A stretch of DNA of 64,000 nt from Candidula unifasciata (GCA_905116865.2 CAJHNH020002424.1:37501-101500); one strand, 5' to 3'. Shown: positions 22,270 through 33,852, numbered from the stretch's first letter. Made by a program: numbers and translations. Notes: generated by a model not told the origin, from the sequence alone.

Positions 22270-23180
22270 GGTGATGATGGTGTTTCTAGTTGTGGTGGGG
22301 TGGTAATAATAGAACAAAATAGAAATTTACAGCATGTGTGCCGTTATAATCGTCGTTTGTATTATTGAAATAATAATAATATTAATTATTTTTATTATTA
22401 TTTTTTATTATTATTATCCGCCTATTATCCACCATTTGCCGTTTACACAAATCACACTGTTACATGAAAGAGCCGTTAAAACACGATACGCATGAACATA
22501 TAAACAACAAGACAACACCAGACCCGCCACCCTAAAAACCACTGTCAATAAAGAAAACAGGCGAGAAAGACAGATAAAAATGAGACAAAGAGACAAAACA
22601 CCAGCCTGAAACAGGAAACTAAAAAAAATACAAGCCGGCTGGTTACAGAAAGACGGGCTGTTAGTTTATAGAGAGGGCGCTTATTACGTGAAAGTCGGTT
22701 GCAGCCAGAGACGCCGAAGAACTAATTAGCCAGCCGTAGGCTATCCTTGCTCTCTTCACTTTCTGCCGCGGAATTATTCACTTGAAAAACAATCAAAAGA
22801 CGAGGAACAAGTAAACAAAGAAACAAGCCAGTCAGCAAACAGTTCAAGCAACTAATTCGCTACCACATGCAAACAGCCAATAAGCGCCCTCGCTCAAACA
22901 ACCAATCAACAAATGTATCAGTCAACACTGTTCTACAAGCATACAAACCACCTGACGGACTTGCACACAAAATTACCACCAGTTAATCATCATAATAAAA
23001 TTATTTCACTGTTTGTATTAAAAATGGCAGTAGGCACGGTATATTGTGGTTTACAGCTAAGTTGCGATTTCCTCCCTATTCGGCCTAAAAATCAAAAGAA
23101 GACTCGTAATTGTTTTTAACGAATTACTTGTCTAGGCTCAGTCACTCTATCCTCCGCCCATAGTCAAGGCCCCCGAACCA
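22270..23180. other. Unique AT-rich DNA with short ATT repeats
   Basis: TTATTA runs at about 22362-22420, then non-repetitive sequence without recognisable coding domains. Confidence 0.45.
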
Positions 23181-23186
23181 CACAGA

Positions 23187-23225
23187 AGAAAGAAGAAGAA
23201 GAAGAAGAAGAAGAAGAAGAAGAAG

Positions 23226-23287
<62 letters not shown>

Positions 23288-23832
23288 GGAGAAGAAGAAG
23301 AAGAAGAAGAAGAAGAAGAAGAAGAAGAAGAAGAAGAAGAAGAAGAAGAAGAAGAAGAAGAAGAAGAAGAAGAAGAAGAAGAAGAAGAAGAAGAAGAAGA
23401 AGAAGAAGAAGAAGAAGAAGAAGAAGAAGAAGAAGAAGAAGAAGAAGAAAAAGAAGAAGAAGAAGAAGAAGAAGAAGAAGAAGAAAGAAGAAGAAGAAGA
23501 AGACGAAGAAGAAGAAGAAGAAGAAGAAGAAGAAGAAGAAGAAGAAGAAGAAGAGAGAAGAAGAAGAAAGAAGAAGAAGAAGAAGAAGAAGAAGAAGAAG
23601 AAGAAGAAGAAGAAGAAGAAGAAGAAGAAGGAGAAGAAGAAGAAGAAGAAAAAGAAGAAACAGCAGCAGCAGCAATAGAGGAAGAAGAAGAAGAAAAGAA
23701 AAAGAAAAAGAAGAAGGAGAAGAAGAAGAAGAAGAAGAAGAAGAAGAAGAAGAAGAAGAAGAAGAAGAAGAAGAAGAAGAAGAAGAAGAAGAAGAAGAAG
23801 AAGAAGAAGAAGAAAAAGAAAAAGAAGAAACA
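23187..23832. repeat. Compound (GAA)n-(CAA)n-(GAA)n array
   Basis: GAA to 23227, CAA from about 23228 to 23287, then about 540 bp of GAA with rare GAC, GAG and CAG changes. Confidence 0.97.
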
Positions 23833-23869
23833 GCCAACCGGTTAGCTAACAAATGACTGATTAACGCAC

Positions 23870-24712
23870 CGATGAACCACCCGATCAACCAACCGATCAA
23901 CCAACCGATCCACCACCCGATCAACCAACCGATCCACCACCCAATGAACCAACCGATCCACCATCCAATGAACCAACCGATCCACCACCCAATGAACCAA
24001 CCGATCCACCATCCAATGAACCAACCCATCCACCACCCGATCAACCAACCGATCCACCACCCAATGAACCAACCGATCCACCACCCAATGAACCAACCGA
24101 TCCACCACCCAATGAACCAACCGATCCACCATCTAATGAACCAACCGATCCACCATCCAATGAACCAACCGATCCACCACCCGATCCACCACCCAATGAA
24201 CCAACCGATCCACCACCCAATGAACCAACCGATCCACCACCCAATGAACCAACCGATCCACCACCCAATCAACCAACTGATCCACCACCCAATGAACCAA
24301 CCGATCTACTAACCGATCCACCAACCGATCCACCACCCGGTCCACCACCCGATCAACCACCTGATCCACCACCCGATCAACCAACTGATCCACCACCCGG
24401 CCAACCAACTGATCCACCACCCGGTCCACCACCCGATCAACCAACTGATCCACCACCCGGTCCACCACCCTATCAACCAACTGATCCACCACCCAATCAA
24501 CCAACTGATCCACCACCCAATCAACCAACTGATCCACCACCCGGTCCACCACCCGATCAACTAACCGATCCACCACCCGGTCCACCACCCGATCAACTAA
24601 CCGATCCACCACCCGATCAACCCACTGATCCACCACCCAATCAACCAACCGATCCACCACCAGATCAACCAACTGATCAACCAACCGATCCACCACCAGA
24701 CCAGACAACAAA
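23870..24712. repeat. 24-bp minisatellite, about 35 copies
   Basis: Unit ccaatgaaccaaccgatccaccac and variants. Since 24 is a multiple of three, plus and minus frames stay open (NQPIHHPM on plus; VDRLVHWV, IGWWIGWF and GSVGSLGG on minus). The left half favours aatgaacc, the right half gatcaacc and ccggtcca. Confidence 0.95.
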
Positions 24713-24894
24713 AGCACAGTTAAAAGAACTATTTTGCTAACGAAGTCGGCGCTATTCAACCTGTTTGTAGATTCTCTAGCAGTCAGATTCGCACATTAGT
24801 CGACCCGTTATCAAGCTAGCTAGAAAATCAATCGATGAATCATAATGAATCGCAGACAAACAGACAGATAGACGAACAGAGAGATAAACCACAA

Positions 24895-25406
24895 GCTGGG
24901 TAGGTGTCCATTTAGGTCGGTTGATATTCAGTCGGGTAGATCAAAACGTCAAAACGGTCGTTCCGTCAATAATCTGCTGGGTATGTAGATAGCTAGATTG
25001 GTTGGTAGCTAGATAGGTAGCTATTTAGGTCAATCTTTTCGTTCGTGGTTAGATAGGTGAGTAGGTGCTTAGGTTATTTGGTAGAAAGATAGGTAGTTAT
25101 ATCAGTTGGTTGGTCGTTCTGTTTATAGTTAGATTGGTAGGTACCTCGGTTTGTCAGTCGTTCGGTTTATAGTTAGACAGGCAGGTACTTAGATTGGTCA
25201 GTCGTTCCGAATATGGCTAGATAGCTAGGTACTTAGGTTGGTCAGTCGTTCAGTTTATAGTTAGATAGGTATGTATTTAGGTTGGTTGGTCTGTTTATAG
25301 TTATATAGGCAGGTATCTAGGTTGGTCAGTCGTTCGGTTTAAAGTTAGACAGGCAGGTAATTAGGTTGGCCAGTTGTTCAGTTTATAGTTAGATAGCTAG
25401 GTACTT
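24895..25406. repeat. 44-bp minisatellite, left segment
   Basis: Units of gttagataggcaggtactta plus ggttggtcagtcgttcagtttata, around 9 diverged copies. It ends at AGCTAGGTACTT (25395-25406), where an RT fragment was inserted. Confidence 0.9.
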
Positions 25407-26141
25407 TAAACAGCTGCAAGACCACATAAACCTACTACACGACAGTTGCCTCAAGCATCATATGAAGATCAATACTGAAAAGACAGAAGTCATGAGCATA
25501 AGTAGAGAGCAACAGACCATCGACATAAAGATTCTAGATCACAGCCTAAAACAAGTGCAAGAATTTAAATACTTGGGAATATCTTTACATTCAATGATAA
25601 AATAGACAGAGAGATCGAAGCAAAAATCCAACAAGCCAACAATGTGGCATACCAGCTTGCCCCAATTTTAAAACACCCTGCTGTCCCAGCTGAGATAAAA
25701 AGACAAATTATAAATACAATCTTTATACCGACATTAGGTTATCAATGTCAGACTTTGACATTAACAAAAGAACACGAGAGAAGACTAACCACCTGTGAAA
25801 TGAGATGTTTGAGAATGGCTGCGAATAAAACCAGAAGAGATCGAGTGAGAAACGATGTGATTACAAGAACTATTGGAACCATACCCATCGTTAAATTTAT
25901 TGAGAAGCAAAGAATGAAATGGTTTGGTCACCTAATGAGAATGGAACCAACGATGCCAGCATCAAGAGCATACAACATGAAAATCGAAACACCAAGAGGC
26001 AGGGGAAGACCAAGAAGAATATGGATTGAAGGAGTCACGGACAACTTGAGACTTCATAACATCACGGCATATGAAGCGACTGAGCGCACCCTGATAGACT
26101 GCGACGCCTAGCGGCACAAGCAGATTTTGACAAAAGAAAGA
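25407..26141 (+). pseudogene. 5'-truncated non-LTR retrotransposon (RT C-terminus)
   Basis: 25407-25600 encodes MKINTEKTEVMSISREQ and VQEFKYLGIS, the thumb-side motifs of non-LTR reverse transcriptase. After a one-base shift a 155-codon frame (25644-26111) continues with QIINTIFIPTLGYQCQTLT, CEMRCLRMA, KWFGHLMRM and RGRGRPRRIWI, ending ..LIDCDA. Such C-termini occur in RTE- and CR1-like elements. The 3' end is GACAAAAGAAAGA. A 12-bp duplication AGCTAGGTACTT flanks it (25395-25406, 26142-26153). It lacks the endonuclease and catalytic palm. Confidence 0.93.
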
Positions 26142-26215
26142 AGCTAGGTACTTAGGCTGGTTGGTCGGTCGGTCATTCGGTTTATAGTTAAGTAAGTAGC
26201 TACTTGGTATATTAG
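26142..26215. repeat. 44-bp minisatellite, segment right of the RT insertion
   Basis: It resumes with AGCTAGGTACTTAGGCTGG, then GTCGGTCATTCGGTTTATAG. Confidence 0.85.
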
Positions 26216-26269
26216 ACGAAGAAATTTACATTCTATGCAGTAAAGATGGTCAAGCATTGGGACAGCTAG

Positions 26270-26275
26270 CCCCCC

Positions 26276-26306
<31 letters not shown>

Positions 26307-26307
26307 C
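26270..26307. repeat. Poly(C)-(CT)n
   Basis: About 17 C then CTCTCT, immediately upstream of a second RT fragment. Confidence 0.9.
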
Positions 26308-26800
26308 TACATCATAAGGCAATCCCAATTAGCACAATTAGACATCTCATACAGAGCATAATTATTCCCACCATATGCTACCAGTGGCAAACGTGGTCAG
26401 TCACAACAATACATAAAAGAAAGATAGTAACCATGGAAACGAGGTGTCTGAGAAAGGCACTAGGAGTGACCAGAAGAGATAAAATGAGAAATGAGATCAT
26501 ATGAGATAACGTCGGCACAGAACCAATACTAAATTACATAGAAAGACAGCAAAATCAAATGGTTTTCCCATTTGGAGAAAAATGCCTTCTGATGCTATAC
26601 CATTCAAGGCATATACCAAAAGAGGAGAAAACGTAGAGCAAGAGGTAGATCAAGGACAAAATGGAAGGATAACATCAGAGACATTCTACAGTACTACGAC
26701 GTGTCTTTGGTCGAAGCAGCCAGAAAAGCAAAAAGCAGGACCTTAAATTTCCATCGACACCTGAAGCGATAAAATAGGACGTTTAAAAGAAGAAGACAAA
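26308..26800 (+). pseudogene. Second decayed RT C-terminus
   Basis: ETRCLRKALGVTRRDKMRNEI (26437-26500), then VGTEPILNYIERQQNQMV, is homologous to the protein at 25800-25920. Several stops and shifts. It ends AGAAGACAAAAGAAG, the same 3' end as the first insertion. Confidence 0.85.
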
Positions 26801-26804
26801 AGAA

Positions 26805-26920
26805 GCTAGACAGGTGTTAGTTTGGTGGGTCTTGGGTCATTGGAAGGAAGGAAAGTAATTAGGTTGTCGGATCTTTCGGTTAGTAGTTAGATAGGTAGGC
26901 AGGCGTATGGCAGGTCGAGT
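26805..26920. repeat. 44-bp minisatellite, third segment
   Basis: GGTTGTCGGATCTTTCGGTTAG and GTTAGATAGGTAGGCAGG match the array at 24895-25406. Confidence 0.75.
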
Positions 26921-26924
26921 GATT

Positions 26925-27300
26925 GAGTGACCGATTGATTGATTGATTGATTGATTGGCTAATTGATCAATTGATTGATTGATTGACGGGTAATTGATTG
27001 ATTGAATAATCGATCGACTGATTAATTGATTGCTTAATTAAATGACTGAATAATTGATCGATCGACTGATTGATTGCTTGATTGATTGACTGATTGATTG
27101 ACTGGTTGAATGAACGACTGATTTATTGATTGGTTGACTGAATGATTGACTTATTGATTGATTGACTAATTCATTGACTTATTTATTGATTGACTGATTG
27201 ATTGACTAATTGACTGATTAATATATTAAATAAATAGTATATTGTTTGATTGATTGACTGAATAATTGATTGACTGAATAATTGATTGATTGATTGAGTA
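26925..27300. repeat. (GATT)n / (GACT)n tetranucleotide array
   Basis: Degenerate TTGATTGATTGAC repeats for about 375 bp. Confidence 0.95.
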
Positions 27301-27339
27301 TAGCAACTTTCTAAAATGGAGGTTGTGCTTTGCTTCAAT

Positions 27340-27560
27340 CAGTCTTCTTCTTTTTATCGTTCACCAGATGTAAACTCTGGCAGAGAATTGTGGTTGTTCG
27401 TCCACTTCTGGACTGCAGTGCTGTTCCAGAACCTGAGTGTTGCATGTGCATCTGTTTTACAGATCTGACTCATTTGAATGCAGACTGCTGGTTCCTTGCC
27501 TCTCGTGTAGAGGCACCCCGACTTTGAAGGAAGATTCAAGTTAGTCGACTCTTTCAACAT
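27340..27560 (-). mobile_element. SINE-like repeat, family D
   Basis: From the right: GAGTCGACTAACTTGAATC, AAGTCGGGGTGCCTC, then RGKEPAVCIQMSQICKTDAH when translated on the minus strand. It ends at the left with CCAGAGTTTACATCTGGTG and a short GAA tail. Confidence 0.85.
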
Positions 27561-28107
27561 GCTATGTTATGTTATGTTAGTTTCATCTTTATAGCAAACG
27601 GGTCACCCCATAGTTGCTCCGGTCCTGTGCCAACGAAAAACACACAGAATGTTCATTACAGTCCCTTGTGGAGAGATCGACAGACTGCTGTATCAGCATA
27701 TGTACTAGCACACACAAGCATTAAAAGCATACGGTAGCCATCAGAAGTGCTAACACAAACAGTCCGACATTAGAAATGCAGTTTATCATCGAAGGTAGCA
27801 GAGGTAACTAACAAATCAGCAGCTGCACACGTGATCAATTTTAATCACATAAGGGCATCACCAATATTGTGACGATAGACCACACGCCATTTTCTTAATC
27901 TACAATTCACAACACCACGTTGGTCACGGTCGAAAAAATTCCAAATGAAATCCGCAGCTTACGGGGTCGCACCATGCACTCAACTCAATAGCTGGGCGAC
28001 GAAACTATATCATTTCAGTCTACAAATGGGGCAAAAATACAACGGCCACCGCCTGGCAGAAGCAAAAACTTTGCCACGACTCGAAACATTGGCCGTGCCT
28101 AGCGTCA
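27561..28107. other. Unique DNA
   Basis: A short TATGT run at 27563-27580, otherwise nothing recognised. Confidence 0.4.
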
Positions 28108-28216
28108 GTTTTGACCCTTTCGACATGCTTTTTAAGTAAGCAGGGGGGTCTGTCCCCTACCCCCCCCCCCCCCTCCTCCTCATAATAAGGCCTTAGAACG
28201 GACACGGGAGCTTAAA
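28108..28216 (-). mobile_element. Family D 5' fragment
   Basis: TTTCGACATGCTTTTTAAGTAAGCAG and the C homopolymer, then CGGACACGGGAGC, match the 5' end of D copies. Confidence 0.55.
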
Positions 28217-28219
28217 TCT

Positions 28220-29675
28220 GTGAAAACCAAAATAATGAACAAATTCTCAAGGTGTCAAAGAAGTGTCTTTTGCACATTCACTTTACTATCTTTGACACAT
28301 TAAAAATCGCATTCCACCCCCCTCCTTTTTATTTTTCTCTTTCTTTACAAGCAACGCACTTTTCTTTTTATCTTTTTCACACCATCCTCCAATCTCATCT
28401 ACCCCTGTAAGTCCTTTATTTGGTCTCTCAACCTATACCTTGTATATTTTTATGGCGCACTTTTCAACCAGCCCATTTCATTTCTCTCCCTTTTTTTACC
28501 AATCTGCTAAAGCCATACCAATTACTTTCCATTGACGGAGCAAATAATTTCTTATATTTATATTTAACCCAATTCGGAGTTCTCCCCGATAGTTTTGTTA
28601 ATAAGCCTTCGCTGAAAACGATTACAGCCCTTTTGCCAGATTAATTACATAATATCAACCAGAGAAAATCGTCATCGCAATTTTTCCCCCTTCAAGCGGG
28701 CATGATGAATACGGGGCGTTTCATTACTGGATTCGTTACTGGGGCCGTATCGATCTTACTGATTATGGCAATCTATGTTTGTAACTATTTCTGCTTGGCT
28801 GGAAATGCCGATGAAGTATCGTTTTGTGCCCCCCCCCCCCCCCCTTTTTTTTTCCCCCTTTCTGTGTTCATGTTTGTAGAGTTTATATTTTAACTCTTGA
28901 GTTTCTAATTTTGTGAATTTCGTCTTGTCTTCTCAAATTTTTCCTTTGTTCTTTTTTTTTTTTTTTTACTATTTGAATTCGATTTTTCTTTCATAAAATG
29001 GGTCTCTGTGACAATGACTGTGTGTGTACGTATGTTTGCGTCTACTTAGGTTTAAACGCATTTTGTTTGAATGTACGAATGTCAATCTGTATTTACGCAG
29101 AAATACAAACCAAATATACATATATATATATATACTAGATTGTATTGCCTGACTTCGCACCTCACCTTGGTCTCCGTTGTTGCCCAAATTGTAGGCCTAG
29201 GGCAGATAGTGGTCTAACTAAAACCCTCTATTCAGTATCCTGTTTTCCACTTCACTTTTGTCTCCACCGCTGCCGTATCTTTAGTTATTGCTCTTTTGTA
29301 CACTCCAGACATCCCCTGTAATACTACCACCAACATTTAACAATTTAGGAGACGTACAAATGTAATGTCTTAGACACATATAGATATCTAGTTTCAATGA
29401 AGATAACAGGGAAATATAATTTTTGTTTTAAAATTACCTGTTCAAAGGAGGTAAAAGTAAACAAAATATTCAAAGGAATATAACTCTAGCAAAAGTTTAC
29501 TTTTGCTGATTGTGCAATAAATAGAGAAATACACAATAACCTGGGCCGCCAGTGTGACTGTTAAACTAAACACTGTAGTTATAATGGCAGATAAAAATGG
29601 AACTCGTGTTTTGTTCATGGTGTGGGAGGAGTTAACACTTCATTTATAATAAACACACGAAATACAGAAAAGATT
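28220..29675. other. Mostly unique AT-rich DNA
   Basis: Holds C/T homopolymers at about 28830-28860 and a short TA run at 29117-29133. No coding domain recognised; a 63-codon frame at 28702 with a hydrophobic stretch runs into the C/T homopolymer and is probably not a gene. Confidence 0.4.
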
Positions 29676-29676
29676 A

Positions 29677-29707
<31 letters not shown>

Positions 29708-29780
29708 CAAACACCCCTACATACACACACACACACATATATATATATATACACACACACACATAAACACGCATACACAT
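29677..29780. repeat. (GT)n-(AT)n-(CA)n microsatellite
   Basis: GTGTGT, TATATA, ACACAC and a second ATATAT-ACACAC block. Confidence 0.95.
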
Positions 29781-30245
29781 ACGCACACATGCCATCACGC
29801 TTCTTATTATAACATATCTCACACGCAGACACATATACACACATTCAAATACTAACACACCTACACACACAAACATTCACACACATACACAAATACACAC
29901 ACAACACACACACACACATGTAATTACGCTCCCAATTTAGTCTTATTTCAAACACACCTGCACACCCACACACACACTTGTAATTACGATTCCCATTCTG
30001 ACTTATGACACACACACGCACATGTAATTACGCTCCCCATTCAAACTTATCACAGATACACGCACGCACGCACACGCGCACACACACACACGCACACACA
30101 AACGCGCGCTGGCGCTCACATGTAATTAGGCGTTCCCATTCAAACTTATCTCAAACACACTCGCACACACACGCGCACGCGCAAACACACATGTAATTAC
30201 GCTTTCCCATTCAAACTTATCACAAACACACTCACACACTTCTCA
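29780..30245. repeat. CA-rich tandem array with ATGTAATTACG spacers
   Basis: Five or six units, each a CA/CG dinucleotide stretch followed by TGTAATTACG, a CCCATTCAAACTTAT-like block, then CACAAACAC. Unit length varies from about 60 to 90 bp with the CA stretch. Confidence 0.85.
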
Positions 30246-30539
30246 TTACGATTTTACCCTTACGTTGAGAACCCGGTACCCAAGCGCTCTGGAAAACTTC
30301 TTAATTTCCCGAGATTATTATATTTATTCTCAAATATCCCGGCCCTTATCTAGAAATGGCAAACATGTGTATCCAATGACAGGGGTGTTGCTTAGAATCG
30401 GGGCCTGCTAAAGTGGCCTATTTTATCTTCTAATGGTTTAAAGCGATGCCTCTGAGTCACTGAGATGTTTTAGCAAGTGCATGTAGGTGTGAGTGTAAAT
30501 GAGTGATGGATGGTGCTCAGTTTAAGGGGTGATTCATGT

Positions 30540-30730
30540 AACTTCTTGTTTTTGTTTGTCTTGTTCATCTTATTCTCCTCCTCCTTCTTCTTCCCCTTTT
30601 TGTTCTTCTTCTTTTTCTTGTCTTCTTCTTCTTCTTCTTCTTCTTCTTCTTCTTCTTCTTCTTCTTCTTCTTCTTCTTCTTCTTCTTCTTCTTTTTCTTC
30701 CTTCTCCTCCTTCTCCTCCTTCTCCTCCTC
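30540..30730. repeat. (TTC)n tract
   Basis: Clean TTC from about 30625 to 30692 with degenerate TCC flanks. Confidence 0.95.
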
Positions 30731-30960
30731 GCTTCGCCTTCTTGTTTCTCTAACTACAGAACCCAACTATGAAAATATGCCAATTTCTGTTTGCTGAAAC
30801 AAAATATTTGGGATAACAATATACCCATATGCCCACACGAACAAGCACACAGACGCACGCATACTTTCGGCTTGAGCAAAGCCAAAAGTCGACCAAGCTT
30901 AACACATAAGTATCACACGAACATGAATTCTAGCTGCAAGACAGAAAGAGCGACATATAT

Positions 30961-31064
<104 letters not shown>

Positions 31065-31185
31065 TTAGTCCACAGGATTCACAATCCAGTGAAATTGAAA
31101 AGAACTATACTACCGAAGACCCCAAACTCACCATCCTGTTTGTGACCAGTCCGGATTAGACACACAAGATGATGATGCTAATGAT

Positions 31186-31453
31186 CTTGAAGAAGAAGGA
31201 AGAGGAGGGGAGGAGGAGGAGAAGAAGGAGGAAGAGAAGAAGAAGAAGAAGAAGAAGAAGAAGAAGAAGAAGAAGAAGAAGAAGAAGAAGAAGAAGAAGA
31301 AGAAGAAGAAGAAGAAGAAGAAGAAAAAAGAAGGAGGAGAAGAAGAAGAAGAAGAAGAAGAAGAAGAAGAAGAAGAAGAAGAAGAAGAAGAAGAAGAAGA
31401 AGAAGAAGAAGAAGAAGAAGAAGAAGAAGAAGAAGAAGAAGAAGAAGAAGAAA
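31186..31453. repeat. (GAA)n array
   Basis: Degenerate GAAGGAGGA start, then two clean GAA blocks split by GAAAAAAGAAGGAGG at 31321-31339. Confidence 0.97.
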
Positions 31454-31468
31454 CACATGATCTTGACA

Positions 31469-31470
31469 CA

Positions 31471-31524
<54 letters not shown>
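31469..31524. repeat. (CA)n microsatellite
   Basis: About 26 CA units just after the GAA array. Confidence 0.97.
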
Positions 31525-31525
<1 letters not shown>

Positions 31526-31529
31526 GAGC

Positions 31530-32045
31530 ACTGGTGTTCTACACACTATTCGTTAGAGAGAAGGAAAACTGGGCACTACTCGTCCTACCTTGAACACGCC
31601 TATGCTCCCTCTTTTCACACAGAAGCTCCCCTCTATTGAGCAGATAGCACATTTGTGAAGCAACCGCCAATCTTTACCTCCTGGGCGCCGCCGTTGTTTT
31701 TCCTGTATTAATTACAGGGGAAATTATCAAAACCTCTCCAGAGCAAGGGGAGAGAAGTTAGATTTATGCCCTGAAAGATTTTTAGAAGGAAAAAAATTTT
31801 AACGTCTTGAAAATCTACCAGAGCGGTTTACCATTCCTATCTGCCCATCAGCCGTTTCGGGGAAGTATTAATAGCAGTATGTTTTAACATACAGCTGTTA
31901 ACTCATCTGTGTTATTTTTGTGTCTGTGAGGGGAAAAGGGTCGATTTCAAAGTAAACATTTTTAACGGTGTTTGGGTATGTTTTGATACGTGCACTATTC
32001 AGTTTCGTTAACACACATGGGGAACTTACTTTAGACATGCGTTCT
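31530..32045. other. Unique DNA
   Basis: Nothing recognised. Confidence 0.4.
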
Positions 32046-32048
32046 GGA

Positions 32049-32239
32049 CAGGGCCGTCTTAACGCAGTGTCCTGTCATTCACTTCCCTGGGCCCCCACTA
32101 GTATTGGGGCTTCATGCTAATCTATTTGTGTCTTGTAACTTGCAATAAATAAAAATGTAATTTCTGTGAGTGGTTGTTGAACCGACCCCCACAGTGTTAG
32201 TTTTCGCGGGGGCCCATGATGGTGTTAAGACGACCCCGG
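32049..32239. mobile_element. Short terminal-inverted-repeat element (MITE-like)
   Basis: The left end CAGGGCCGTCTTAACGC and right end GGTGTTAAGACGACCCCGG are inverted copies with three or four differences. The 190-bp interior is non-coding. CAGGGCC starts are usual for hAT-type elements; the superfamily here is inferred. Confidence 0.65.
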
Positions 32240-32454
32240 TTTCGGGTAAGTTTTTTAGTGCTCTTCACCTCTCCCAGCCCCCTCTAACTTGCCAAAATAA
32301 AGATTAATAAATCGACGAGGCATCGTCTCCCCAAGAAAGTTTGGCTGTAGTGGATCTCCGGTATTGTGCATCTGTCTGACGGGCTGAATGTAAGATTGTG
32401 TCTTTGGGACCTGTTTGTGACTCTGAACATAAAGTACGTTCATTGTTTCCTCTC

Positions 32455-32890
32455 TCAGTCACGCCAACCCCTCTCTCTTTTCTTTCCATTCCCCTCATAT
32501 ACACACACACACACACACATTCTCTCTCTCTCTCTCTTTGTTTGTCCGTCACACCTTGTTTCTATTTTCTCCCTTATGTTTTCTTTCTCTCGCATCCCCA
32601 CTCTCTTTTCCAGTGTGCTGTCTCTCTCCCTCTTTCTGAAGTCCTTCTCTCGCTCTTCTTCTCTTTGTCTCTCCCCTCTTCTATCTTCGATCTCTCGGTT
32701 TTATCTCTCCCCTACTGTCTCTCTCTCTTTTCTCTCTCTCTCACTCTCTTTGTCACCTACTCATTCTGTCTTTACTCTCTTAATCCGCGTTTCGCTCCTC
32801 CCTCTTTCTCTCTCTCTCCTCCTCTATCTTCTTTCTCTCTTTATTTTTCTTCCTTCTCTCCTTTCTCTTTGTCTGTCTCCCTCTGATAGT
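32455..32890. repeat. CT-rich pyrimidine tract with a CA block
   Basis: CTCTCT units with a CACACA block at 32500-32518. Two long S/L-rich frames are artefacts. Confidence 0.92.
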
Positions 32891-33008
32891 TCTCTCTGAA
32901 AGTATACTTTCTCAGACTGATATTCGTTTGTCTCTTGATATTACCCTTCTGTTTGCATTTTTTTCTTCCCAGAAAGATTAATTTTTGTCCGGTCTATCCT
33001 AGCTTTCG

Positions 33009-33252
33009 TCGTCGTCTGTGGCTTAGGCGTTGTGAACGCGTTGTGAACGCGCTTCGTAATGTGGGGGTGCTGGGTTCGATCCCAGCTGCGGGCGATGTGT
33101 CTTGCGTTGGTTTCGACAGTGTACCGAGCGCTGACCCTTCAGGGGCAATGGCAAACTACTGAACGTAAAATTTGCCTTTAAAAAAACCACAACAGCCAAA
33201 AATTGCTGGGGTTGGTTCTGCAACGTCCTGTAAAGGATACACAACTAACCTA
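33009..33252 (+). mobile_element. SINE family A, full length
   Basis: GTCGTCTGTGGCTTAGGCG (A box), GGTTCGATCCC (33073), CGTTGGTTTCGACAGTG, GCAATGGCAAACTACTG, GGATACACAACTAAC. The head has an 11-bp internal repeat (GTTGTGAACGC twice). Confidence 0.95.
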
Positions 33253-33411
33253 ACATATCCTAGCTGTCACTGTGTAAGTTTGTATTACCTTACTTTATCT
33301 GTAGTCGGTTCTAATAATTTTTTTTTTTGGAAGGTTTTTATTGTACCAATTTTTATTTTATGCATCATACTGTTTTTCTTGTGTTCTTGTCTTAATAATT
33401 TTATAAGTTAA

Positions 33412-33710
33412 AGGTAAAGTGGGAAGAATTGAACCAGTGTCATCGCACACAGTTATAAACCATAAATGCTCTGCCACCAGTACAGACAGCTGATAAGAGC
33501 TGTCCGGCTGTGTCGCCGTCCGCACACAACTCCGTAGCTACAGCGACGTTCCTCCATTTACCCCAGAGTGTTAACTCTGGTACCAATTTCCTAGAGGCTG
33601 AGTGAACCCCGGGAACCGCCCTGTTTCGAACACCAACCGTGGGCTGCAGCGGGTGCCAGGTGGATTTGAAAGCGAGTCTCCTATCGACTGCGCAAACGCG
33701 GCCCCATTTA
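33412..33710 (-). mobile_element. SINE family H, full length
   Basis: The minus-strand head GGCCGCGTTTGCGCAGTCG at the right edge has an A-box-like TTGCGCAGTCG and a GTGTTCGAAAC B-box-like site about 60 nt in. That spacing suggests a tRNA with a long variable arm. It has the ATAAACCATAAATGC and CCAGAGTGTTAACTCTGG blocks of 16508-16793. Confidence 0.82.
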
Positions 33711-33852
33711 TTATTTATTTTATTTAATGTTCTATCGCAACTATCACATTTGATGTGTTTGCTAATTCTCTCCAGTAGATGTTGTTAAAAACTCGAATAA
33801 AAAAAAATAAAAACAGGATAAAAAGGAGTAAGCCAAGTATAAGAACAAGTGA

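Noticed and set aside
23142..24272. 376-codon minus frame (IGWWIGWF repeats, then poly-Ser/Leu/Val)
   Set aside because: It runs through a 24-bp minisatellite and a GAA/CAA array; peptide repeats follow from the DNA repeat.
28702..28893. 63-codon frame with a hydrophobic N-terminal stretch
   Set aside because: It ends in proline and phenylalanine codons made by C and T homopolymers; likely chance.
31128..31639. Long Ser/Phe/Lys-rich frames on both strands
   Set aside because: GAA and CA arrays; no non-repeat coding core.
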